A DNA stretch of 64,000 bases from Corinectria fuckeliana (GCA_019137255.1 WPDH01000292.1:62001-126000), one strand, 5' to 3'. Positions 22,359 through 34,623 are shown, counted from the first letter of the stretch. Translations and numbers: made by a program. The notes: generated by a model from the letters alone, not told the origin.

Positions 22359-23388
22359 GATGAGTAGGCTTCTTGTCGGATTTCGCTTTTATGAGAGGCT
22401 GTTTAGTCGCTTTGAGTGTTGGCTTTTTCGGTGTTGATGGTGATGGACTGATGGCTGGGCAGTTATGAGACCCTCCTCTCGAAGCTTGAGGGATGGATGC
22501 CCCTCGGCGGGGTCGAGTTTCGGGGACGTTTGAGCTTCTGATTGGCCGGAGCTAGGTCTCTCGCTCTCCTCGCCGTGACGGCAAGGATCCCGCTAATAAC
22601 GGGAGGGAGCAGCCTCAACGGAAGACTTGGACCGGAGACGGGAAAACCAAAGCTTCCGGAAGTACCCAAAACCTGACAATGGTGCCTTAACTGTACTTCC
22701 AAGACATGCACGAGCACATGCACGCCGACACAATGACAGATTTCAAGGTAGGCTTATCTGTCCGTGCTAGGCGAGAAAAAACTAGACAAATCATGAAAAA
22801 GGTTGCATGACACCATGGCATCGCAAGGAACTTGCTGACAGCGGATGGTTTTTGTCATGGGATCTAATGCACCTTAGGTATCGAGTATCCGTACCTGCTT
22901 GCCTGTTGATGCGCTGGTGACCGTGTGAAGAAGTACCTCTGCATATATCTTCCCGCTAAAGGTACATCTCAAGCAATACCCACTGTATGGCGCTGGGATG
23001 AGGTGGCTATTAACGTGCGAACCCCCCTGTGGAGAGGCTGGTCCCGCGGGCCGGCGGGTACGTCCCTGGTTGGTCGGCTGCGCTGCATCACAAGGGTCTA
23101 GCACACTCTGTCCAGGTGGTCACTTCACAACATTTTGGCCTCGTTCACCAAGTCGTCCCACGTACTTCATTTTGCATCATCTCTCTCTCCTTCCTCGATC
23201 TGCCAGGCAGCCCGCAAAAGCAATTCCTCCGCCTCTGTACATCTGGCAGCTTGACGACTCCATCCGCCACCTGCTGCGTCTGCCAGGATTCTGCGACTGA
23301 TGCTCGTTCCGAGCTGCTGAAGCTATCGTCCCCACCGCCTCTCTCCCCCCTTCGTCTTTCCCTGCTTCGATACCCTGCCATCACAACC
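22359..23388. promoter_or_regulatory. Divergent intergenic region, DLH / Sey1
   Basis: About 1.0 kb between two divergent start codons. The last 250 bp before Sey1 is pyrimidine-rich leader. No coding sequence was recognised. Confidence 0.4.
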
Positions 23389-26198
23389 ATGAACGGCCAC
23401 TTTTCTGCTGTTGGCGCGGCCCAGCCGACCGCCGACAGCTACGAGCATGGCGTCCAGGTCATTGACGAGGAGAAAGATTTCAAGTACGTCGATGCCTTCA
23501 TCCGCTAGCCAAAGTCATACCTTCTTCCTTCTTGCCCACTCCCATGTTATCTGTCATGATGGTACCCGTCTCTTTGCTGACCGGCCGCTCTGGCATGCAG
23601 CGACAACCTAAACGATTACCTCCAGCTCACCAAGGTCGCCGACGCCGGCTTCAACTACCATTTGATCTCCGTCTTCGGCTCCCAGTCCACGGGCAAGTCC
23701 ACCCTGCTCAACAATCTTTTCGGAACCGAGTTCTCTGTCATGTCGGAGACGGAGCGCCGGCAAACCACCAAGGGCATATGGATGTCCAAGAACAAGCGCA
23801 TAGAGAGTGCTGGCACCAAGATGGCCGAAAACATCCTCGTTATGGATGTCGAAGGTACTGACGGTCGCGAGCGTGGTGAGGATCAGGACTTTGAGCGCAA
23901 GAGTGCACTCTTTGCCCTCGCCACTAGCGAGGTCTTGATTGTCAACATATGGGAGCACCAGGTCGGTCTGTACCAGGGTGCCAACATGGGCTTGCTCAAG
24001 ACCGTTTTCGAGGTTAACCTGCAGCTCTTCCTCAAGGACAAGCAGTAGGCTTTCACCCATACCATTATATCACTAAACACCGGTGCGCTGACATGTGTAA
24101 TCCTCTAGATCTACCCCGAGGTCCCTCCTCTTCTTCGTCATTCGCGATCATCTCGGAACCACCCCGCTTGCTAACCTCCGAACTACCCTCACCCAGGACC
24201 TGACCAAGCTTTGGTCCTCCATTTCCAAACCCCAGGGCCTTGAGCAGTCACGAATCGAGGACTACTTCGATTTTGGCTTCGCCGCGCTCCCCCACAAGAT
24301 CCTGCAGGCTGAAAAGTTCGTCGAGGAGGCTCATAACCTGGGGTCGAGATTCGTTACCGGACACCGTAGCGGCAAGGGCGATCAGGAACTCGAGGGCGGG
24401 CTCTTCCTCCCTGAGTACCATCGAAGAATACCTGCAGATGGGTTCTCTATCTATGCCGAGGGCATTTGGGACCAAATCGTCAACAACAAGGATCTCGATC
24501 TCCCGACCCAGCAGGAGCTCCTGGCCCAGTTCCGATGTGACGAGATCTCCAGGGAAGTTCTTCTCAACTTTGACCTGATTGTTGTTCCCCTCGAGGAGAA
24601 GCAGGCCGAGGCTTCCAGGCTAGGAACACCCACCGTGCTGCCTGACCTGGGTACCTCTGGAAAAGATGCTCGCGAGAAGTGCATTAAGGCTTTCGAAACG
24701 CAAGCGAGCCGATACCATAAGGGCGTATACACTCGCAAGAGGCAGGAGTTGGAAGGGAAGATTGACACCAGGCTCAAGGCCTTGTACCAAGGACAGCTGA
24801 CTGCCGCTCACAAGGACGGCGTTAACGCCTTCAGCGACGCAGTCGCCCATAAGGTCAAGGCTGGGCAAAAAGCTGGCGGTAGCTATGAGTTCGCCGAGAT
24901 TGTCGCCAACGAGAAGCGCAAGACACTCGATATATACAAGGCTGAAGCGCAGAGCCTCCGCATCGAGGCCGTGCCTTGGACCAACTTTGAGTCGCAGGAT
25001 GCCCTCTTCGAAAAGGAGCTCGACGAGGTCAGTGCTAAGCTGCGAAAGGAGGAGATGCGACGCCTTGCGACGCGTGTGGAACGGTGGGTCAAGTCTCGAC
25101 TCGGTGAGGCCATCGGCCTGGAGTTCAACAAGCTTGGCACTGGTCGGGGAGGCATGGGAGCCCCTGAGGACGGAGATAAGCCTGTTACCGAAAAGGACCT
25201 TTGGGACAGGATCTGGAGCGTCTTCACGGGCATTGTCAAGGAAGCCGAGGTACGGTTTGCCGATCGAGCTAAGAGCTTCGACGCTAGCGACTCGGAGGTA
25301 CTTGTCGGTGCCTGGCGGCTTCGACGAAAGAGCTGGAGTGCTCTACGGGAGAAGATCGAGGAAGAGGTCATGGAGGGCAACATCCTTATGAAGCTCAGGG
25401 AGAACTTTGAGGACAAGTTCCGGTACGATGAGGCCGGCGTCCCACGAATCTGGCGCCCGAGTGATGACATTGAGGGCATCTATACCAAGGCTAGAGAGTC
25501 GACTCTTACGCTCATCCCTCTTCTGTCGAGGTTTCGCCTTTCTGAGACGTATGCGCCCCCCGACCTACCGGATTTTATTGGACTGCAACCGTTGGGTGTT
25601 GAGGCTGGCGACGAGGAGGACCTGACACCTATTGGAGGCATCGACGAGGAGGAGGGCAAGAGCTTGGAGGAGGAAATGACGGTGCTTAGCGAGAGCAAGC
25701 GACAGGACCTGGTTGTGCGATTCAAGAAGACGGCCGACGGCGTCTATGTCGAGGCCAAGCGGAGTGCCATTGGTGGCGTGGCCCAGGTTCCATGGTACTT
25801 CTACGGGCTGCTCCTGGCGCTGGGCTGGAACGAGATCTTCATGGGTAAGTGGCCAATATCAAGGCTCTTCAAAGACGGCATCTGCTTGCTAACACACCTT
25901 GACTCTAGTGCTGCGCAACCCTGTCCTCTTCATCCTGCTCATCATGATCGCGGGAGGCACCTACATCTCGTACACGCTCAACCTCCTGGGGCCCATGGTC
26001 CAAATGGGCAACGCCGCAGTGACACAGGGCGTGGACATTGCTAAGCAGCAGCTGCGCGACTTCATTGCAAACTCGGATACGGCGCGCCAGGCGCTGTCCA
26101 TGCCGGCCCGCGACAGCGAGAACATCGGCATGGACACGTTGGATAGCCGGGGGAAGAAGGCCGACTCTACGGAGAGGGACGATATCGATGACATCTGA
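23389..26198 (+). CDS. sey1: Sey1, atlastin-like GTPase for ER membrane fusion
   Basis: Four exons (23389-23483, 23601-24044, 24109-25844, 25909-26198) give 854 aa, the normal length for fungal Sey1. The GTPase motifs are in order: P-loop GSQSTGKS at about 58-65, switch I RRQTTKGIW, the G3 motif DVEGTDGRERGED, and FFVIRDH as the RD motif, which is restored only when the second intron (GTAGGC donor at 24045) is removed. A long helical middle domain follows. Near residues 760-800 two hydrophobic hairpin segments (VPWYFYGLLLALGWNEIFMV and NPVLFILLIMIAGGTYIS) anchor it in the ER, and a short cytosolic amphipathic tail follows. Sey1 drives homotypic ER fusion and maintains tubular ER. The gene is convergent with the RNase H2A gene, 195 bp apart. 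Confidence 0.97.
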
Positions 26199-26393
26199 CG
26201 CGAGTGACGTTTATGTACTTTTTAAGTCTCAGACCTTGCCGGGTATGATTAGCGAAACGAACAGGATATAATGTCTAAGTGAATCCAAGTACGACCACCC
26301 AATGCGCCCCTAGTGATGAAGCCTTTTCCAATCAGTGTCTCCCGGATCGATAACCCAATAAGAAAGAAAAAAATGCAGGAGAGAACGAAAATA

Positions 26394-27404
26394 TTAGAAT
26401 GCTTCCAACCCTGCCGGCGTGCCAAACCATGTCCCTAGCTCTGATGCGTCCTTGTCCTCGTCGCCAGAGACGAAGAAGTCGGTCAACCTGCTCGTCTCGC
26501 CGTCGTCGTCGGCTGGCCACTCGACCTTGACACCGTTGCCCTTGGCCTCGAGCATATCCTTGGCCGTGCCCCAGCTGAACCGACACTCTGGACCCCAGCC
26601 GAACACGGGGTGGATGTTGCCCCTCATCCACCCAACGCATCGGCCATCGGAAGGGTACCCAGAGCCCCAGGCCATGCCGTCCTCCTCGGCGACGACGCCA
26701 TCCTCGAGAGCGCGGGCCTCGTACAGCACCTCGAGGGCGGCGTCGCGGGTCACCTTGGCGCAGACGGAGGCGGCACTGACGCAGGGGTACAGGCTGTCGG
26801 CCTTCTTGGCGACGGTGATCTTGGCGGTGGGGAAGATGCGCTGCAGCTTGACCTGGTAGGGCGCGGGCTGGCCGATGGTGTCGACGTAGATCTCCTGGAC
26901 GTTGACGCCCTGTGCGTAGACGGCCTTGATGAGGTCGACGGTGGCGTCCATGGCCTGGGCGTTGAGGTTGTAAGCCAAGGGCCGGAGCATGTTGGCCGAG
27001 ATGTCGCGCGCGGACAGCGAGGCCGTCGCCCAGCCGCAGGCGTCGTGCAGGTCGGAGCCGGGCGCGCAGAGGGCGCGCATGAGGTCGGAGCGCACGGCCG
27101 GGGTGAGGACCTTGGAGTCATCGAAGTGGTGGGTGCCGCGGAGGAGCGGGTCTGAGAGCGGCAGCGGCAGGTAGAAGACGCCGTAGACCATGGGGCCGAG
27201 GACGGGTCCGCGGCCGGCCTCGTCGACGCCTAGGCAGCAGGGCGGCGCCGAGGCGGGATCGGAGGCGTTGGTGGGCAGCAGGGCGGCGGGGACGGCGGAG
27301 AAGTGGGAGAAGGAGGCGCCGGAGAGGAGGTCGGGGCGGTGGACGGAGGGGGGGATGAAGGTGGAGGAGGAGGAGGAGGAGGAGGAGGGTTGTGAGTCGG
27401 CCAT
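26394..27404 (-). CDS. rnh201: Ribonuclease H2 catalytic subunit A
   Basis: Intronless 336-aa gene with its ATG at 27404. After a serine-rich N-terminus, the RNase HII fold is unmistakable: CCLGVDEAGRGPVLGPMVYG with catalytic D61 and E62, HFDDSK (94-98), EIYVDTIG with D175, and KKADSLYPCVSAASVCAKVTRD with D203. The C-terminal region has the eukaryotic conserved GSGYPSD, FGWGPECRFSWGT and WFGTPAGL elements. As part of the trimeric RNase H2 complex it cleaves at ribonucleotides in DNA and degrades RNA-DNA hybrids in the nucleus. A GGT/ACC trinucleotide repeat lies at and immediately upstream of the start codon. The gene is convergent with sey1. Confidence 0.96.
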   Translation of the reverse strand: MADSQPSSSSSSSSTFIPPSVHRPDLLSGASFSHFSAVPAALLPTNASDPASAPPCCLGVDEAGRGPVLGPMVYGVFYLPLPLSDPLLRGTHHFDDSKVLTPAVRSDLMRALCAPGSDLHDACGWATASLSARDISANMLRPLAYNLNAQAMDATVDLIKAVYAQGVNVQEIYVDTIGQPAPYQVKLQRIFPTAKITVAKKADSLYPCVSAASVCAKVTRDAALEVLYEARALEDGVVAEEDGMAWGSGYPSDGRCVGWMRGNIHPVFGWGPECRFSWGTAKDMLEAKGNGVKVEWPADDDGETSRLTDFFVSGDEDKDASELGTWFGTPAGLEAF

Positions 27405-27438
27405 GGTGGTGGTGGTGGTGGTGGTGGTGGTGGTGGTT
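27400..27438. repeat. (GGT)n trinucleotide repeat at the RNase H2A start
   Basis: About eleven GGT units on the plus strand (ACC on the coding strand) run directly into the start codon of the minus-strand RNase H2A gene. The array therefore lies in its 5' UTR, adjacent to the initiation context. Length variation is likely between strains. Confidence 0.85.
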
Positions 27439-28028
27439 GTGATATCTGAGCTGGAGGTTGTGCTTGACTAGACAAAGAGGACAAAGAGGACAGAAAAAAG
27501 CAGTCAGGAATACACCTTCAACGGGAAAGCAAGTAATAGGACGAATCTGAACCGAAATTGGCGATTATATGGAGGCATGACAGTAGGTAAAATATTAACG
27601 AGCATGAACCCCTCGGCGCGTCTTGGATATGGAAGACGCGTTGAGCTAAGCCGCTCTAAAGGTGCTGGAGCTTCAGAAGTCCAGCGCATTGAGTCAGTGA
27701 CCACAGGCCTATCACCGCCCAAGAAGTGGGACGCAGCACCTGCAGCTTCCCGCTACAAACTCCAGGCCCCGCTAACGTAGGCTAAGTTAGGTAGCTAAGT
27801 TAGGTAGGTATCCAGTAAGTAGGCCTACATCTTCAACAACACCACCTGCGCGTCCACACCGGCCCTCCGTCGCGTCCCATTTTCTGCCCGTCGCATCTCG
27901 ACTCCCACCTGCGCGCCACCCTCCGAACGCTATCGCAACACTACTCACTCAGGCAGACCGATCTGTTCAGCCACGAAACAACATATTTCTCTTTGATCGG
28001 AAAAGGATCAAATTCCCCCTAAGCAACC
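27405..28028. promoter_or_regulatory. Divergent intergenic region, RNase H2A / CENP-C
   Basis: This 624-bp region contains the GGT repeat next to the RNase H2A start and a perfect tandem 13-bp repeat, GCTAAGTTAGGTA, at 27781-27793 and 27794-27806. A C-rich leader precedes the CENP-C gene. No additional gene is seen. Confidence 0.45.
27781..27806 (+). repeat. Tandem 13-bp duplication GCTAAGTTAGGTA x2
   Basis: Two perfect adjacent copies lie about 220 bp upstream of the CENP-C start codon. The following TAGGTAGGTA continues the pattern partly. It is a short intergenic repeat with no assigned role. Confidence 0.9.
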
Positions 28029-30217
28029 ATGGCCCCTCGCGGCAAGAATCGAGACAGTGCCGAACCCCAGGCCTTTCACCAGCTTGGTGTACGCGGCCGG
28101 TACGTCGCGCGCGACTATGCATTCCCACTGCGGAGTTCTGACGGTGATGCCCTAGTAAAACCGGAGCAGTCCTGCCCGACACTGGCAATCGCGACGAGTA
28201 CGGCATGCAGCCGCTGGAAGACCTGATGTCCTCGCCCGAGAGGCCGCTGCCTGTCGCCAATGGCAGAGACACCAGCAGCGACGCCAACGACTCGGGGAGC
28301 GATGATATGGATATCGAGAGTAGTGCGCAGCCCTTCAGCTCCGTAGCTCAGCAGCGGGAAAGACTAACTCCGTCGCAGGCGCCGGGCCGGGCCCTCGAAC
28401 GTTGCTTAAGAGCCAACCGAATATCCCGTTCCCCATCCCGCGCAGTCGGTCGCCCGCAAAGACGAATCTAAGGTCACCTGCACGGAAGAATCCGCATTTC
28501 GAGCGCCTCTCTTCGCCCACCCGCGGCTCCATTGTCGAGGATCCTGAGCCGACGGTGACGCGAAGGCTCGATTTCGCCGCTAACCACGGACGAAGTAAGG
28601 GCAAGCCAAATGGTGTCAATGGCACCTTCCGCGAAGAGGACGAGGATGAGGTAGAAGAGGATGAAGAGGAGGACGAGGAGGAAGAGGACGAGGAAGAGGA
28701 GGGCGCAGAAGACAATGACTCGGAGAACACTGTCTTACACCACTCCGAGGAAGAGGACAATTCGGATCTCTTGGAGGAGTCACTACAGATGGTTGAGGCC
28801 ATGGCTGGAAGCACACCTACGCCTCCACCGGAAGCAACATCCGCCGAGCAAGAAGAGGAGCCAGTCATCCGCCAGAGCGCTGCGAAAAAGAAGGGTCGCG
28901 GGAGACCGCCCAAGGTCGCGCCTAAGCCAATTGAAGAGGACCCTCCCGAAGAGCCGTCGGCAGGCGAGGCGGACCCAAGCGACGAGGAAGAATCCCAACC
29001 CGTGGCCCCCAAGCGAAGAGGACGACCGGCAAAGAAAGACAGCAGGCCGAAAGAGCCCGCGCCAGCACAAGTCTCGAGAAAGCGACGGTCCCCAGAGAAA
29101 GCGGTGGACAGCGAGCGGGACGTCAGCGAGGAGCCGGAGTCGGAAGGGGATGCGTCGCCGCCCAAGAGGCAACGGGTTGCGCAGTCTAAGCCTTCAAGAC
29201 CAGAACCGGTCAAGCCCGCTCCCGCGAAAGCGGCTGCTTCCAAGGCCGATCCAAAACCTCGTGGTAGGCCCGGTCGAAAACCCAAGGCTCAAGATACCAG
29301 TGCGGAGGACAATGCTGGCGACATTTCACTTGCCGCCGTCCAGCGCGGTCCGCCAATGCCAAAGTCTCGCGGTCTTGTATCTGTCCGCCACAACGCCGAC
29401 GCGGTGAGGCAGACGAGGTCTGGTAGACACTCGTACAGGCCGCTGGACTATTGGAGAGGCGAGCAGGTCATCCAGGAGGAGGAGGAGATGGACAACATGT
29501 TTGCCAAGGACCGCTTCGTCCTGCCCACCATCAAGGAGGTCATCCGCGTGCCCGAGGAGCTTCCCCCGTCAAAACGCGCCCCCCGGAGCAAGGCCCGGGC
29601 CAAGGCCGCGGCCAAACAGCGGCCGGTCCATGCCGAGGAGGAGGAGCTCGAGGACTGGGAGATCAACCCCGGCACCGTTACCGGCGAGGTCATCATCTGG
29701 GAGCCGGAGCACGAGCTGCAACCGCCCGCCGACGACGAGCCCGTCGAGGTCATGGAGGAACGGGTGGCCGTGTCGGCCGACGCCATCCAGACCAAGGATA
29801 TCCGCGATGCTACGTTCCGCTTCGCCAAGACGCTGACGACGCCGTTTATGGGCGCGGGCATTGTCGACCTGCCGCCCGGTGCGGAGAAGAGACCCAAGAA
29901 CTCGCGCAAGATGCACATGGTCTTCTTCGTGCATTTCGGCAAGGTCCTCGTCACTGTCAACGAGGCTCAGTTCCGCATCACTGCCGGAGGCATGTGGTTC
30001 GTCCCCAGAGGCATGTCACTTTATCTCATCTTCCTTTACCCCTTCCTTTGCCAGCCCGAGAGGCGAACGTAGCTAACCGCAGCCCCCATCAGGAAACTAC
30101 TACAGCATCACAAACGACTATGACAACCCTTCACGCGTCTTCTTCTCCCAAGCATGCGAGATGACCAACTATTATGATCCTGACCAGGCAGCAAACTCCA
30201 CCATGAACCTCAGCTAA
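28029..30217 (+). CDS. mif2: Inner kinetochore protein CENP-C / Mif2
   Basis: Four exons (28029-28099, 28156-28322, 28379-30010, 30093-30217) encode 664 aa. The N-terminus reads GVRGRKTGAVLPDTGNRDEYG and then GPGPRTLLKSQPNIP with PRSRSPAKTNLRSPARKNP, the fungal Mif2 N-terminal block; both are restored by splicing. A very acidic segment (about residues 165-200) and three AT-hook-like motifs (KGRGRPPK, KRRGRPAKK, KPRGRPGRKPK) follow. The CENP-C motif TRSGRHSYRPLDYWRGEQV lies at about 424-442, and the cupin dimerisation domain occupies about 550-650. The last intron (30011-30092) appears to be GC-AG: only a donor at AGAG|GCATGT joins MWFVPRG to NYYSITNDYDNPSRVF in frame. The protein binds CENP-A nucleosomes and recruits the outer kinetochore. 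Confidence 0.95.
30011..30092 (+). other. Probable GC-AG intron in the CENP-C cupin domain
   Basis: The sequence at the donor is AGAG followed by GCATGT. The acceptor is CCATCAG, preceded by a CTAAC branch motif at about 30073. The only nearby GT donor (gtcact at 30015) would shift the frame away from the conserved NYYSI cupin strand. Confidence 0.7.
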
Positions 30218-30860
30218 TAGGCGCCTCATGATTCTACAATGTTTCGACTCTTGCTGCTCTGCATATGAAGAAGAAAAAAAAAGGTGTTTTCGTGTACATA
30301 TTCCTCACCCTGGAACATCCACCATTTACTTTACGTGGCGACGCTGGATTGGGAGTCAACTCATTTTTTTTTTTGGTTTTCCGTTTCACACGTTGGGGAG
30401 TTTCTGGGACCGGCCCTCGTGCCAATTGGCTCTCGGTGGGCAGTCGAGATTGGCAGACAGAACGAACGTTTGATATCTTTGTCCGAACATGGGCGGGCGA
30501 GTTTGGCAGAGCCAGGTTATGATTTACGCTACGTGGAGAGGCGGTTTAGTTGATATACTAATCACGGAAGAGATGTGACACGGCAGCTCGACTCGGTCCT
30601 CAGCGTGATTACCCTTGTTGATGATGATTGGACTGGAACGTTCGAAATAAGGGGAAATTTTGTGTCTTGTTGAGAAGGGTATCTGACCACAACCTCGCTA
30701 TATAAGGAGCCGTTTACCTGGCTGCTATGAATACATGCTCTCTAACTGAGGATTCCTTCAACCTTCTTGCCGTCATCTAGATGTAGATCACGCACATCGA
30801 GACCAACAATAGTTTTCGTCCACAAGCCAGCTGCCCCTGACCTTAATTTTCCGCCTCTTT
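30218..30860. other. Convergent 3' intergenic region (643 bp)
   Basis: The region lies between CENP-C (+) and Yme2 (-). It contains A and T homopolymer tracts at about 30267-30280 and 30364-30374. No coding or RNA gene was recognised. Confidence 0.4.
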
Positions 30861-33588
30861 TTAGTACTCCTCGTTCAAGAGCTTCTTCAGCTGGACAGTC
30901 TCTTTATCCCACTGGGCAATCTTGACTTGGCTTGCCTGGAGCTTGGCCAGGAGATAGGAAATTCGCCCCGTCGTCTCGCCCGTCTGGCGCGGCAAAGTTC
31001 CCAGCAAGGCAAGCTCAGTCTCGACCTTGTCGATGGAGCGGGTCTCGGCCTTGGTCATGTCGGTAAGGATGTCGAGGTCCATCTTGGCGCGGAGGACCTC
31101 GTCGCGCAGCAGCACGGTGAAGGCGGCCTGGTGCAGGGGCTTGCCGGCGGTGATGGTCTGGGGCCGGCCCTGGTAGGTGTGGACGGTGATCAGTTCGGAG
31201 CTGGCGAGGCCTTCGAGGGCCGCGTCGGCGTCGGCGGCCGAGGCTGCGGCTGCGGTCGAGAAGGGCCCGGACAGGACGACCTGGTTGTAGCGCAGGGATG
31301 GAGTCTCGGCGAGCGACTTGATGAGGTGCCAAGCCTGCTGAGGGGACCACTTCTTGCTATCGCCAGCCGAGGGCTTGCCCAGCAGGAACATGCGAACGAC
31401 GTCGGTGGCACTCTCGTCGACTATCTCACCGACGGCCTGCTTGGGCGTCTGGCCAGTCTTGAGGCGGCGGGCCAGGAACTCGAGGTCAGTGAGTCGGCCA
31501 CCCAGAGTGGTGATGCACTGGTCTAGTTCGACGAGGTCGGGGCGTCGCGCCGGCCACTTCTTGGCCTCCACCTCGTCTGCGTTGTTCTCCTCGTCTGCGA
31601 TCTGGTCCTTGAGGCGGCTGAGGACAAAGTTCTTGGCTACGTCGGGCGCGAGGTCGCCAAGCGAGACAGTACGGAAGAGGCGATCTGGGAGGGCCTTGGC
31701 CAAGGGCTTAGAGTAGGCTGAGTCGGTGGTGAGGAAGATGACGTGGGCGACATTGTTCTGGACCACAGACGCGGCCCATTCAGCAATCTTTTCGTAGACG
31801 ATGCCGTTCTCCTCGTTCTTGTGGAGGAAGTTGTCGATGACAACGACAGGCCTACGCTCAGGGTGGGCCTCGAGGTAGGCGTCGTCTGCCAGGTTGGCAT
31901 CGCTGTCCTTCTTGCTCCGCCCATCGATGGTAACCTCCTTGAGGGCAGATGTGGTCGTGTGCAGGATCTTGGTGAGCTGCGACTCGAGCGTCTCAGAGAA
32001 GCCGGCTTTGACGCCAGTAGTACTCTGGACAGCAAGGTCGACCATGCTGCTCATGCTGTTGGCCCATGAGAAGATAGGGCGGTATCCGACGGCGGCAGCT
32101 AGTCTCTTGATAGTGCCAGCTTCCCCTCTGGCCTCGACGATAGGCCTACAGTCCAGCTTGAGCACGTTTTTGCGGCCCTCCAACGACTGGTTCATGATCA
32201 TTTCGACCTTTCCGGAGCCCTTGGGGCCAGTGACAACGATGAAGGTGTCGGACGTCTCATCGAGCCAGGAGTGGACCTGATCGATGACATCGCGTCGGTG
32301 TTTCCAGACAGCATTGAGGCCATCGGCTTGGTGCTTCTTGCTACCGAGAGAGAAGTTGCCCGTCTGCTTCTTGAACCACTTGTACGCCCTGGAGTCCTTG
32401 AAGTCAAGCGAGTGCTGTATATGGAGCTTGATGAAGAATTCGCGGATCGGGTCGAAAACGACGACAGAGAGACCTGCAAGCAGGGCGGCAATAATGGGCA
32501 AGACGATCCGAGGGTGGTTGGTGATCCAGTTCCAGATGCTATGGGCCTTGACTCGCTTTTCGTATGATAGCCGGAGCTTGGTTCCGTTCTGGCCACCCCC
32601 GAGGGTCTCGCCAACAACGAACCCGTGCATGCAGTTACGGGCCATGATGGAGTCCCTTATCAAGGGGAACGCGAGGTGAGCATAGCGCGGGACAACCTTG
32701 GAATCGGTAGGCTGTGGGACGATATCGGCGATCTTGCCATATTTGCGGAACAGCGTGTAAAGAGCCTCCTCAGGGAGCTCCTCGGGAGCAACTCCAGCTT
32801 TGGGGGGCACGAATTCAACCTTGAGGAGGCTGGTGGGAAAACGGTGGAGATCTTCGAGCCACGGAGAGCCTTGCACGAGACGGGCTGTGACGCCGCGCCA
32901 GAAGCTGAACAGCGGTTTGATAGGGCGTTCTCGTAGTCTCTTGGATAAGGTAGCTAATGAAATGTTAGCATTCTCCTTAAACAGAAGCGAATGACATGAA
33001 CACACCCTCGATATCTGCAGGGTCTATATTGGCGTCGTGACTGAACTTGACATAGGCGCCGCCGTCCTTGAGGCGTGGCAGAATCTCCGTCACCTTGATT
33101 GGCAGATCCTTAGGAATCGCCGACTTGACGAGACGAATGGGGTCCATGATGCCCAGGGAGGAGCTCTCGAAGCGCTTGAGCAGATCGGCGAGATCGTGAT
33201 CCGATTTCCATGGCCGAAAGACGAGACTGCTGAGCTTGAGGGGGAAGATGTCTGGAGGCGCAAGTCAGCGGCGAAGGCACGATAGGCGAGGCAACCCGGC
33301 GGACTGACTTTCAAAGAACAGGATGGACTCGTTGGTAGAGACCGCGATGTGACCGCTCTTGTCGCCGTCGGCCTCGGTCGAAGGCGGGGGAGAAGCTGGG
33401 GACGAAGACGCGGGGTCGAGTGTTCCGGTGCTCACGCAGGCTCGGCCGACGGCTCCAAAGCGAGGGACTGCAGTTGGATCATTGCGGTAACGGGGGATTG
33501 AAGCCGCTGTCAAGCCCAGCGCAGATGATGAGCGTGGCGAGAGTGGGCGACGCGCTGCGAGAAGCGCCAGGCCTCGTCTGGAAATCAT
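30861..33588 (-). CDS. yme2: Mitochondrial escape protein 2 (Yme2, RNA12 family)
   Basis: Three exons on the minus strand (33588-33309, 33251-33006, 32953-30861) encode 872 aa. The start MISRRGLALLAARRPLSPR is a good mitochondrial presequence; an upstream in-frame ATG at 33720 would add 44 residues without such character. The intermembrane/matrix architecture is as in Yme2. Conserved ENIFPLKLSSLVFRP is followed by an RRM-like segment (EALYTLFRKYGKIADIVPQP). One transmembrane helix lies at about 325-342 (IVLPIIAALLAGLSVVVF). The large RNA12 ATPase-like domain carries the P-loop GPKGSGK at about 418-424 and the PVVVIDNFLHK Walker B region. Yme2 is an inner-membrane protein affecting mtDNA maintenance and escape, with proposed RNA-related functions. 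A coiled-coil tail ends the protein. Confidence 0.95.
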
Positions 33589-34623
33589 GGCAAGGCTGGC
33601 ACAACTGCGCGCATACTGAGAAGCCAGGAGCCAGCAAGGGAGCCTGTTGTCTGTTGCAAGATGCGGGCACTGCGATTGGGGAGTGAGCGAATGGTTGAGT
33701 GGCTCGGCAGCGGGAGACAAGAGAGGCGGGTAACGGTTAACAAATTCGGAGGGTTGAGGTTCCTCGGTTCACCAGATGAGGTCATCCATCATCAGACAAC
33801 CACGGGCTAGAACCAAGGCCTGCAGACCACTACCGAATGGAACGCCCACAGCCGCAAACCCCACCCGAAGTGGACGAGAGCTTCTACCTATCCATTGGCG
33901 TTATGCCAAGGCGACCCATCAATTGAAGATTTCCGCTTCGTTCGAGAATCAAACAACAAGGTTGTCAATGTCTAGCATCATACAGCAGAGAAGAAATTGT
34001 GGAACTCGACGTCATCTTTCTTCCTTCACACAAGCAAACTCGTGCACCCTGCACCGCTAAACTAAGAACTTGGCAAGCTACTCTATCCTCGACGCAGCGT
34101 GCCAGATAAACAAGCTCCCTAGAGGGAACTAGTTTCATGATGGATTAAGTAATTAACTTAACAAGTCAAACCAGCCGAATTCCCATCGACCAAACCCAAA
34201 CTTGAAGCCTCCATCCCTGTCCACCTCCCGTCCTTCCCCGCGGCGATCCGGCAGATCCATTCTCCCGGCGCAACCTGCCTATCATCACCATCACTCACTG
34301 CGCATCCAAAGAAAAAGAGAGACGATCAGAGCCTATCTAAACGAGGAGGGTGTCGACACTAGCTTCCATTGGACCACCTCGGCTGCATCTGCATCTGCAT
34401 ATCCTGCAACCATCACATCACGAGACGGATCCTCCAACCCATTCCTCTCGATTACGACTATTACGCCTTTCCCCCGCGCTGGCTGTCCGTCCGTCTTCTC
34501 TCTTCCAGTACTGTCGAGAGCCCCGCGATTATCGACTTGACACCAATCGAGCGAGTCTACCAACCAAACCTGTACTATACAACTACGTCCAGACATAAGC
34601 CAACCCGACACAACGCCGTTGCA
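33589..34623. promoter_or_regulatory. Divergent intergenic region, Yme2 / Emi1-like
   Basis: About 1.0 kb between divergent starts. It is AT-richer at about 34080-34180 and C-rich close to the Emi1-like ATG. An open frame in phase with the Emi1-like gene extends upstream to 34369 but lacks any conserved sequence before MAWLWAS. Confidence 0.4.

Noticed and set aside
28335..29285. 316-codon open frame on the minus strand, serine-rich
   Set aside because: It is antisense to the acidic region of CENP-C, where GAG/GAA codons read as serine-rich runs in reverse. No independent gene evidence.
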